From NCBI GenBank assembly GCA_949987565.1, contig OX465109.1, positions 15,773,900 to 15,837,899 on the forward strand: DNA of 64,000 nucleotides. The letters run 5' to 3'. Shown one piece after another: positions 46,981 to 58,900 of the stretch. Below the pieces are notes generated by a model. That model searched no databases, was not told the DNA's origin, and worked only from the letters and a program-made list of their open reading frames with translations. The position numbers were made by a program, and so were the translations under genes. This DNA comes from Luidia sarsii. Its lineage: Eukaryota; Echinodermata; Asteroidea; Paxillosida; Luidiidae. The stretch's first letter is position 1. Each line of letters opens with the position of its first letter.

Positions 46981-49900
46981 GTGAGCGTGTGGCCATTATT
47001 AAAGGCTGCAGGCTGTCATGTAAGGATTAGTATACCCCATATATTCTTTCTTTTCTTTGCTTGCCGTTATTTTTTTTTTTGTCTGGGTATGAATTGGTTT
47101 TGCCTTGGCCTAGCCTGTAGATTGCTGCTTGCTCAATTCATTGCATGCCTTCTGTGTTGTTTCTTTGCTCGTTGCATGCCCCAAAAAGTACTTTTTATCT
47201 TTCCAAAAAGGCTAGAAACTGGTAACCCATCTTCATCCCCACATTCTCAATAGTCACCCTGTGCCATGTTTGAGTTAGACTGAGTACCATGGTAAGATCA
47301 AGGAGTATTCTGCAATACAATTTCATGTGGCTATAAATGCTGTACCAAGTACATACATGTATGGAAAACACACTTAAGAGCTTTGTTGTAATGTGCAGAG
47401 CAACTGACAAAAGGTGACTTATCTCACTATTTAATTTGATGTGCAGTGTACAATAATTGAGTTGCAATCAAACTTTGTTAAGTTAATAAGGGGAAAAAAG
47501 TGGTCCCAAACTTTCTTTTCTTGTAAGAGCTTTGAAGAAGATTCCTCACAGATTTGGGCTATACAGTACTTTGTACAGTTTCCCTCATACTTTCTACCCT
47601 AAGCTACGTATACATGTATGTAGAGTAATGTACATTTAATGATTTATACACGTACACGCATACATGTGTTATACATGGTGTATGGTTGTCCTATCTATAA
47701 TATGTATGGGGGATTTCAAAAGCACTGGTCTTTAGTCTTGTGTCAATGGCTGACATTCAATGTAGGGCCTACATGTACAGTATCAGAATATATGGGCCTT
47801 TGGCTTAGGCTTTGAGCTGGTTACTCTTCCAACTGGATGGTGCTTCATCCTCAGCTCAAACCACACTCTATATAACAAGCATTTACTGTCAAACCTGAAG
47901 CTGAAGCCCTAGTCAAAGCGGTGGGTTTTTTTTTAAAGACAAAAACGGCTGATTGTTTAACATTTACCAATCATTATCTGCCACTTTAATCTGCTGCTTA
48001 AAAAGGCATTTATATCAAGGAGTACATGCTGATGATCTTTTTTGATAACCAGTGCCGTTACACCTGGTTAAAGGTACTAATAGTTAGAGTACATGTAGTA
48101 TTAGTGCATGGTTGGAATTATGTGATAGGGAATAGCAGTTACCGGTACATGTACATGTAGAGTAGTACATGTACATTGTACATGTGTACAGTGTACATGT
48201 AGCTGTACCGGTAGTAGTATCTGTACTAACATGATTAATACAATTACATGTAGTTTGCCAGTAGATGTGTGCAATGACAATCAATAGTTAGTGAAAAAGT
48301 TAACCTAGTATAGTGTGAACATGTAGTTAATAGTCTGTAAACATCCAGTTTGAATTCAGTATCCCTCCAGTTCTCCTATTACTGACTACAGAGAATAGAA
48401 CTTTGTGGTAAGCATTAGTTGAAAAAGGCTTAATTCAAAAGGAATTGTAGAATATGATACAGTGTATATCACAACTATTTATTCAACAACATGAAATTAA
48501 AATGCCTCTTCTTGAGTCCATTCTCCCTTTTCCCATACAAACATTATCAGACACCTTTCCTTGTAAAATCAAACCCTGAAAACTGACTTCAAACTGTTTT
48601 AATTGTTTTCATTAAAAGGTTGCTGTGCATTATTGCCGTATCTAAGCTGCAACAATTAACTTTCTGTATTAACCAAATTGACAAAGGTGTAAATCTATGT
48701 AGCATAGAAGAACTTTTCATTAACATAATCTGTCAACATGGGCACAAAAGATGCTGCAGAGAAGTACCGTACATTGTATGGCAAATTTCTCACTTATTCA
48801 ATCCAAAGATTTTTTGTTAAACTCATTTGAACAAAATTAAAATTGAGACAATTCTGGCAATTTGTTAGACTTTTGAATAAGTCTCGAGAACAAACCTGTA
48901 GTTGAATGCTTCTGACTGGAGCCCGGACCCAGAAAAAAACTAGTTGCCTATTTGGGAAGGGCTGGATAGCTCAGATGGTAAGAGTGCTGGTACGGGGAAA
49001 AAAAACAACAGAGGTCTCGGGTTCGAGTCCCGGTCCAATCAAAGTTTTCTTTACCATTTATCAAATTATTTACAAATGTCCCAGTCAGTTTGCCTTTAAT
49101 TTGTTTGATTTTAACCTTGAGCATTGTGTGAATTGAAAGTCCTGGTCCAGTCAAAAAAAAAATCTCTGCCGTTTTACAAAATTTCCCAAAATGGTGAATT
49201 TGTGAAAGTGTCAAACGTTTTCACACAATATGGCGAAGAAAAAAACCCCACTGATTCAAACCTTTTTTTCCTCTGTTTAAGTTAAGCCAAGTTCTCTGTT
49301 TGTGTTGCAGACGATGTTGATCTGGATGCCTTGATCAATGATATGAATACGTTCCCGGCCTACAACGAAGACCGGCCACTGCTAGAGAGCATGGAGAACC
49401 TGAGCCATCTGCAGGAGAGGAGCGGCAGCGGCAACGGCAGCGGCAACAGCACCAGCATCGGCGTTGGCAGCAGCAGCTGCCACTGCAGCCCAAAGCGCCA
49501 CGGCCACGGGTCGCTGCACATGGGCCGCATCATCCCCAAGCCAAAGCTGGACTGGGCCTGGCGCAGCAAGTCCACCACGGAGCCACCCACCGAGCACGCC
49601 CGGCTCAAGCTGAGCAGCTCCCTGCCCGAGCGCTCCTCCTCCTCCTCCTCCTCCTCCTCCCCGCCCAACCGCAAGAAGGAGCCCGGGGAAGGCAAGGTGC
49701 CCAACCCCTTCCCGGGCCTGGAGAGCACCGGCGTGGGCTCTGCAGTGGTTAGTACAAACCAAAGATCGTATAGACCCTTCTTACCGACGTCACGTTGCTA
49801 CTAGAAACAGCGAGATCTGCCATCTTGGAGTACACACATACGCTTTCGCTTGCACGTTTTGTTCACTTTTGTCATTCGAATGCTGCACGGTCGGCTTGTT

Positions 49901-52900
49901 ACAGTTCTCTCGACATTCTCGGCTTTATTGCTGGAATAGATCCGTACACAATTAACCCGCGACAACCATTTCGTCCATCTTTTTAGCGAGAGTGTACGAG
50001 TTGCGTCACCTTCTCTTGTAAGTACAGCAGGTAAACGATAACAAGATTTCTTATCACGATCCCCCTGCTTCCACAGCCAAGGACAGCGCAAAAGTTAATC
50101 ATCTTTCAACAGACCTCCAATCCATGGTACAACCACGGAGGAATAAAAAGAGATTCCTCCATAGCACAACTAGTAATTAATACTAGTAAAAAGTAGTAGT
50201 AGTAGTACATCTACGACGAGTTCAAAACTTGCCGCCGTGCTTGTGGAGTTGTTTGTGTGCACAGCTGACTTAGTAACGGCGGTGACGTGCTCATGTGTGT
50301 AATCCAAGATGGCCGATAAACAAAACCGTGACGTCATCGAAGACGGGTCTATAGCGCGCAGGAAAGCCCACTCTGTGCAAAAGGTGAAGTCGCTCGGCGA
50401 CCATTTTAGAAGGTCCACTGCCGTCTGCTTCCGGTGCTCCGGAAGTGAAGCGGGAAAGTCACAGTGACAAAGATACAGCATTGGATGCGAGAACAGAATG
50501 TGATAAGTTTTGATGAAATGTGACCACGCGATGGAGCGCACGTGTGTGACTTTGCTCACTAAAAATGGCGTCCAGTGCGTACTTCATCCCTCTGCCTTTG
50601 AGAAAGGTCCTGCTAGGATCAAAGCGTCAGGCCCACTCAATTTCGAGACTTGCATTTTTGGTAATTTTAGTCAGTAAGCAGTTTGCAACATTTTTGTATA
50701 TCACTTCATCCAAATCTCGCAAGAGTAGGCTGTCTTGCACACTTCGCGCGCTATTGGATCTTTCGTGCAAACCCTCCACCCGCGACCCAAGCAAATGGTC
50801 ACCAAGGCATGCAAATCTAGCAGCCTAATTGGTCAACCCATAACTGTTAAACCAAGGGCTGGATAGCTCAGATATGAAGAGCCCTGGTACAAAATAGTTC
50901 CCAGTCAGTTTGACATTTTGGGAAGGCCACTATCTAAGGGCTGAATAGCTCATGTGGTAAGAGTGCTAGTACTCAAAACCACAGGTCTGGGGTTCAAATC
51001 TTGGTCCTGTCAATGTTTTCTTTGGCATTTTTTCATTTTTTTTTCAATTTGTTCAAAAGTTCCCAGTCAGTTTTTTCATTATTTTGTTTCGAGTAGGGCA
51101 AACCTTCATTGAATTGAACCAGAAGTCTTCACGGTACCTTTGTCCTTGTGGATATCAATGACAATAGAGAACGACTTCATTTTTACTGAGTTGGTTTTGT
51201 CTGAGCTTTGTTTCTCTGTCGTGTCCTGCATCGGACATACAGTACTGGACCGGACAAGAAAGCGATTCTTTGAGTCGGGATAACCGCAAACTATATTTTC
51301 AGCTGTTACATGATTGAGATGAAACGTGATCGTGACACTGAGCCATAAGCTGTTGTGTCCATTAAGTACATGCTGACCCAGCAGTTGAAGCTGAAGATCA
51401 GTGCACAGAATCAGTTCACCACATAGTGACAGTTAGCATCAAGTTCATCATTTCCATACTTCACCTGTACATGTATGTACAACAGCTTGATTCTTGCTCT
51501 TTTCTGACAAAGGACAGGGTTTGAACATGACACTGGTCCGTTGGCCAAATGCCAGTCAGAAATTCCAGGGACCAGTCAAACCCTTGTTGAAGTGCTCGGG
51601 GGACCAGTCAAAATAATTGTAAATGTTTACAAGAGGACCAGTCAAAACCTTGGCGGACTAGTCAAGATATGAGTTCACTGGTCTGGTTAGCCGGTAGTAA
51701 AAAAAGGTTATGGGGAAACCCTGCAGGTTTATTAGTGGATTAGTTGTGCCAGAAAATTGTAGAAATTGGCCATTCTCACATGCAGAACCTACAAAGTGAA
51801 ATCAGTTGCCAAAATAATTCCATAGTATTCTATTCTCTTGAGAACTTTAAAGGTTTTAATCAATTATGGGTGATTTTGCAGTTAGATTAACTACTTTTCA
51901 CATGTATTTAGGTTTGGTTTTTTTTACTCCCGTGATCTTGTTAAATCAGCAAGAGCTCTGTGGTGATTGCCTGTCCATTATTATTAGCGCTAACTATTAT
52001 TATCTGTGCATAAAATTAGAGCAAAGGAATGTTGGTATTTTAGCCCAGAGGTCTCGGGTTCAAATCCTGCTCCAGTCAAACTTCTTTGCTAATTTCACAA
52101 ATTCTCTGAAAAATTCCGTAGTCAGATTTCATTACCTTTTTTTGTCTGAAAACAAAATTGATGGGTGATGTTTTATGAGGTCCTGTATTTCCTATCTTTC
52201 CCCTTGTCCACAGGAAAATTTATACATTACGCAAAAAAGTAGAGAGGAGCATGGGTTGGCGAATGGGAGCAGCACTGTCCAGGTAAAGTTACTATCTGGG
52301 TTTTCTTTTTTCGGGAAGTACTTCATGACGTTGTCATCAGGTTCAGTATTTACTGATCCAAGTTATTCGCTGTCCAACTCATTACATCATGCCAAGGTGA
52401 ACTGTGCACAGCCATGGTAACTGGGGCTAATTTCATAGAGCTGATGAAAGCCCCTACACACCATTGGTAAAGGTCTTAGAAACGCGTCCATACTTTGTCT
52501 AATCCAGCATATGCATGAAATAACACACCTGCAAAAGTTTCAGCTCAATCCGTCAACCATGTCGCGAGAAAATGGTGAAAAACTGGTTCATTTTTTCATC
52601 AAACTGTCAGCTCCAAGGATCGTAAAAAGCACCCACACATTTAGCAGAATTGTCAATAGCGCCACCGTGCGTTTAAACCGGAAAGTAAATCTCGGAACAG
52701 TCGTCAGTAATTGCGAATGGACCATCTTGGATTTGTGCAAATGGTGTGTAGGGGCTGTAAGGCTGGTACCGGTATGCATGGTTTTTTTTCTTCCAAAAGT
52801 CGTTTTAACACGACTGTTGGAAATTCATACAAAATTCCACTTTTCATGAAAATGGCAGCATTCCAAGCACTAGAAGTTCACAGCATGTTTGATACTGGTT

Positions 52901-55900
52901 TTTACTTCCACTTGAGTAAGATACTTTAACAAAATTCATCAGATCGAAATTTTGATTTGTGCAAATGGTGTGTAGGGGCTTGAAGCACCACAATTGATTC
53001 ATAGGATCAGCTTGCCAAAATAAGCTTCACTTTTGTTTCATTCAATGGAATACGAGTCGAAAGCAACTGATGCTACATCACAATGTGCTTTGTAATCCTG
53101 TTTACACAAGGAAGACTTTTCGTGCTTAGCTGGTTTTCATTCTGAAAGCTCCTACACAACATTGGTAAGATCGAAAATCAGAAATGTCCACAGATTTACA
53201 TGAAACTTATGCTTAAGGTGATATACAAAAATGTTGCAAACTGCTTACTGACTAAAATTACCAAAAAGTAAATCTAAAATTTAGTGGGCCTGACGTTTGA
53301 TCTTTCCCCCTATTGTCACTAATCCCTACCCCACTCCTTGCCCTTCTCTTTGATCTTTCCCCCTCCTCTCACTAATCCCTACCCTACCCCTTGCCCTTCC
53401 CTTTGATCTCTCCCTACCAGCTTCACTCTTTGTCCTTTGTTTCTCATCCGTGTCTTATTCACTCTCTCCCCCCTTCCTTCGTGTACATGTATCTGTTTTG
53501 TCCTTGTCACTCTGCCTTTGAGAAAGGTCCTGCTAGGATCGAAACGTCAGGCCCACTAAATTTTAGAGAAACTTATACTTGAAAGATGGTTATAGCAGAA
53601 ACCTCGCCCTGAAATATTTCTGCCTATAATGTTGTATTTTGGGAGAAAAGAGTAAAAGAAATCATTTACGTCTCACCGAGATCTAAAGTATTTTTTGGAA
53701 CAGTATGGCATTGAATGCTGCATTTTCACAAAACAAATGAAACGGTTTTCATGATTTTCTCGAGACTCGGTTGGCGGATTGAGCTGAAATTTTCACAGGT
53801 GTGCTATTCCATGCATATGTTGGATCAGACAACGTATGGATGCTATTCTTTGACCTCGACCAATGTTGTGTAGGGGCTTTAAGCAGCTCTATGAAATTGG
53901 GCCCTCGGTCACGCCTAACCAGTGCTTTGCTACTGACCATCTTGAAAAACTTTGTTTTTAAATCGTCTGGATTTAGAGTCTGAGTAATGGAAATAGTACA
54001 ATGATGACTCTTACCAGTATGCACACACAATACAGCGTGGCAGCACAAAATGAAAATAAATTAGGTGGCCCAGATTCACCCTGACCCCCCTGTTCAACTT
54101 CAACATTTTCTGATAGATGACAAAGTTTAGTTCCTCCATTGGGCCACCTAATGTTGTCTATTTTCAGATTTTGTTTGCTCTGCAAAGTGCAAACCCAAAT
54201 CCTGTTTTACTGGTGGAGTCTAGTGGGGTAGTGTTGGTACAGAGTCATGTGGTGTGGGTTTGACTCATATTAAATGCTTTCTCACTCTACAATACCTTCT
54301 ACACAGATCCACCCTATGTAAACCCTTTCAAATTTCCACACTGGTTAATCATTCAACGCAAAATTGGCTATTTCTCCAGATGTGTAAGCCCAGTTAAGAA
54401 AAACGACAGGTTCTCTTAATTGTTGACTTAATTGTATAGTTTGGGTCATTCTAGTCAGTAAAAAGTGTGTGGTTTTTTTTTTTTTAACGCAGTGGCTGTT
54501 GTTACAGCAGTCGTCCATGTGGTTCCCTGACTTCACAGTATTTGTCAGGATGTTTAGCTCTTGGAACCAGACTATCAGCTAATAGACTGGTTCAACCAGC
54601 CCGCAATGCTGATGAAATACAATCAAGTCAGGGAACCACACGGACGACTGCCGTAACAACAGCCACTGCGTTTTTTAAATGCCCAAGTCATTGCTATTAA
54701 GACTCTGTTCGTCTTCAGGAGACTCCTGAAGACGAACAGAGTATACTGTTGAGTTCCTCCGGTTCTTTTCAGAACCACACATACTCACAGAAAAAGATAA
54801 CTTTGCACAGTGTCACCACAAACCTTATTACTCCTGCTATTCTTACCATGAAACCCTTCAAATCTCATGGTCAGAATACTTGTGCCATGCTTACATGTAT
54901 ATTCATATCTCATGCCAATTGGTGAGTCTCTCCAAGTACTGTGAGTAAGTGATTATTCGTCATGAGTTAGATCATGGAGGTAGAAGGGGGTTAGACTAAC
55001 ATGGCTATCTGTGCACATGCTTATCTATATCACTTCAAGGTTTGATTTGTGGCAGGCTGTAACAAATTAATCGGGCCATTTCCACTGCCCCCCCCCCAAA
55101 AAAACCCCATGATTATTTGGATCGTGATTCAAACTCCACTTTTTGTATGTACTGTGTGTGGACATAATACACTATGGATATGGGAAGGTTTGCGGTGACA
55201 CCATGTATCAGGTCTCTTAAAGGAAGAGGTTTGGTTCTGAAACCTTCCCATATTGATTCACCCACCATGCAAAGCCTTAAGTCTTATTTATTTGACATAA
55301 TACACATGATTATTAGTGGGATTTGAATCGCGATTCAGACTCCACTATTCGTGAGATTTATAAAATCATCATGTTTATTTGTGTGACAAATAAACACGGT
55401 GCCTGTGGGAACGCTTTGCTGAATCGCACCGGCATTTTTTAATCCCACAATGCACCACTTGCACTCTGACTGACAGGAAGTGAGGTGCTGTCCTTGTTTC
55501 TATGCTTGCGCTTGTCTCCCCTGCGTGGGTCACCCTCAAGGACACACCCACCATTTGACCACAATTTCTAGCCACAATCGGCTCGCAAATTTTCGCGTCG
55601 AGATTTTGGGGCCTGTGTGAACACGAGCGAGTATTTTAATCACGATTCAAATCGGGATTACATGTATTTCATCAGTGGAAACAGCCCTAGTGTGTCAAGG
55701 ACTCGAGATGCACCGCACATTGCAAGTTGAAAAAAGAGGGCCTCCCAAAATATATGGCCGATCAAGAACAGAATTTCCATTTGGATTGGTGTGCCCAAAA
55801 GACATTCAGTGGCCATAGATCTTATTGTGGGCATGTTTCTTATGCTACATTGTCGTAAGGGAGGAAGCACGGTGTAGGTTTCAGCCCAGCTTTCAGGAGT

Positions 55901-58900
55901 TCTGAAATGCTTGATGAAATTAAAAGTCTGCATCCTGTCTCCATCAGTGAATTTATGGCAGTGAGCGATTTCATTAACAGTCTGGGTCCCAGGCAGCCAC
56001 CAATGTCATGTAACTGGATAGGACACGTACCCAGAGGCTGAAAGGATGGGTGTGTGATCAGGATGCAGGGCAGTTTGTTAGTAGTCTTGTTTGGGCTTGC
56101 CTTGATTGATAGATCAAATAATTTCCTGATACCCCATGGACTCAGATCTAACAGTCTCCAAGACAGTCCCACCAGACGTTCCAAAATACACACTTTTTTA
56201 AAAACAAGATTTTCACTCAAAAGAGCCCCCCTCCCTCCTGTACTGCAAGGGTAATATCTTTCACTTTAAGCTGCTGGGCCATATCAATTTTCCACCCCTT
56301 AACGTTTTTTCCTGAATTCTCAGAAATGTTTGCTTCTTAAACTGGCAATCGGATGACTTAAACCAATGCTTACTTACCATTTGAGCCATCCAGCCCTTAG
56401 ATGGTGGCCTTCCCTAATATTCATGTAGTCTATGCCGGGATGGGGGCGCCAGTCAGAAGCAGTTCAACCATTAAGTGCCGTATATCTCCAAGGACCCCCC
56501 CTTTCAATCAGATGCAAACAACCAATTGTTGTAAACCTGGCGACAGCAGCTCGGGGAACACACAAAGTGACTAGAATGAATGACCAAAAAGTGAATATCA
56601 AAAGTTAGGAGGGCCCGACAGTGGATCCTAGCAGGACCTTTCTCAAAGGCTTTCTCTGCCTTTGAGAAAAGTCCTGCTAATATCAAAATGGGCCCTCCAC
56701 ATTTTTGATAAAAGAAACCCATGGAGATAAGTGATAACAAATCTGAAATATTACGTGTAGTACATGTACATGTACAAATGTACATGTAGTGCCTGACATT
56801 TTGATTCCAGCAGAACTAATCTATAAACAGCAAAAGTCTGTTAGATTGCAAAGACTGCAGTGTGTAATTGCAATTCCTAATGATTTATGGGGCAAAATTA
56901 AAACGATCTGGTGCCCGATTCCATGAATTTATTCTGGCAAATAGTTTTCATCATAGATATAACATGATGTTTGCGTCCAGGAGAATGTAATTCAATGAGG
57001 TTTTGCCCCTGCTCGATGTGATAAGCACTGAGTATTCAGTGAATTACATTTTCCTTGATGCAACATCATAATAGTTACATTATTATTATTATTATTATTT
57101 TGGTTTATTTGACTGTTTATAGTACTCCATAGTCCATAGACTGAATTAAAAACAGCTTACATAAAAAACATTTGATAAAATTAAACAAAATACATTCAAT
57201 AATTACAATTAGGTATTTACAAAAGTACAGTATATGCAAATGCTTACGCAGGGAATTACAAAAATACAATGTTAATAAGAACACATACAAAACCCCATGA
57301 TTAAAATACTAAGAAGAGGAGTGTTAGGGCAAGTTGTGGCAAGGTTATCGTACATGCATTGGACTTGAGTGAACAAGTGGTTTAAGGAATGGAACTGGGC
57401 TATTATTTAAGCCGTGTCCGCACTGGACTTATTTTTTACCGAGCCCGTGGGTAACATTCCAATGGGTAAATCTTCCAGGCGTCCGCACTTGGACTATTCG
57501 ACTCGGGTAAACTAACCGAGACGATTGGTAAAACTAACCGACTGGCGTAAGCAAACAAATGAGGGCACTTTCGTGGTGACCTTTCACCGGATGTCCGTAC
57601 ATGATCTATCAGCCGTGTGTGTACATTATGTACAGTACATGTGCATGTACTATAGTCACGTTGCTACCCCACGCACGCACGAGTCTTGTGTATAGGGACG
57701 TACACGTCACGTGGTATCGAGGCAATGCGGGGCGCCGGACCGGATGTGTTTTTTTACCGAGTCGTTTACCAAGACGTCATGTCCGGATTGAACTTTTCGG
57801 CTCGGTTAAACTGACCTGGTCAATTTAACCGGGCAGAAGTTGGTCGGTTAAACTACCCACTGGAGTCGGGTAAGTTACCTGGGAGGAAAACTTCCTGGGC
57901 TGTCCGCACTGGACTTAAAATGGTCAATTTACCCATTTGCTCGGTTAGTTTACACATTTTAAGTCCAGTGCGGATGCGGCTTTAGACAGTTGGTTTTATA
58001 GCAATTATCTTCAAGCTGTCTGCACGATCTAAGATTCATAATGGGGGTACTTTTAGTTTTAGTGAACCAGTTACTGAACTTGCCAGGATTAAATGCTTTA
58101 CAAGCAAACATAGTGCATAGATGAAGTCTTCTCTTACTCAAGGTATCAATGTCTAGATCATTTACATGTAAAGCTTGGTCATACCGACTATACCGTTGTC
58201 CTAGTATGATGCTGCATACTCTTTTTTGGAGAGATTCTAGGGAGCGGTATATTCTAAGACAGGTCTTATCATGTAACCCATATACAGTAACAAGTTCATC
58301 ATAAATTAGACCAGATTTCTTTCATTTTCTTAGGATGAATAGTTTTCTGTTAGCTAGTTATATAGGCTACGTGGTTATCCCATTTTAAGTGATGTTGCAG
58401 GGTGACACCTACATGTACTAACTTAACACACTGTACATGTACTGGTACTTGTTGAATCGGCACATTGCATATGCAGAGATGAACACTTGGCGAATCCTTT
58501 CTGCCAACATATATTTGCATTGATTGACATTTGGATGGATTGAGGGAAAGCCTATTATCAATCACCCATTCGTTTCGGTCATTCAGGTCCTCTTGGACCT
58601 TACCGGTACTTCCACTTCCAGCATTTACTTTAGGCCTTTTCACACTGTCCAAAATCTCGGGGTCGGAACCCTTTTCACACTACTAAAATTTCAACTCGGT
58701 TCCGAACCGGGTAGCATGCTCTAGCCGGCTCGAAACCAACCCTGGCAGGGACCAGGGTTGAAAATCTTGATCCGGATTGAAAATGCATTTTTCAGCTTGA
58801 ACCGGTTCGAAAACGATAGTGTGAACCGCCCCGAGTTGAGATCACTACCGCCGATCCGGGTTGAGTTGTGTGGAGCGAAACTCCTTGGAAATTTGACACA

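Larger units (their letters stand above)
49760..50764. mobile_element. MITE-C copy 1, split by MITE-D and Element P, 8-bp target duplication
   Basis: Flanked by GTACAAAC (49752-49759) and GTGCAAAC (50765-50772). The ends CAAAGATC and GATCTTTC, plus internal blocks (GGTGAAGTCGCTCGGCG, CAGTGACAAAGATACAGCAT, CGCAAGAGTAGGCTGTCTTG), match the copy at 61202-61646. The 8-bp duplication fits a hAT-type element. Confidence 0.85.
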
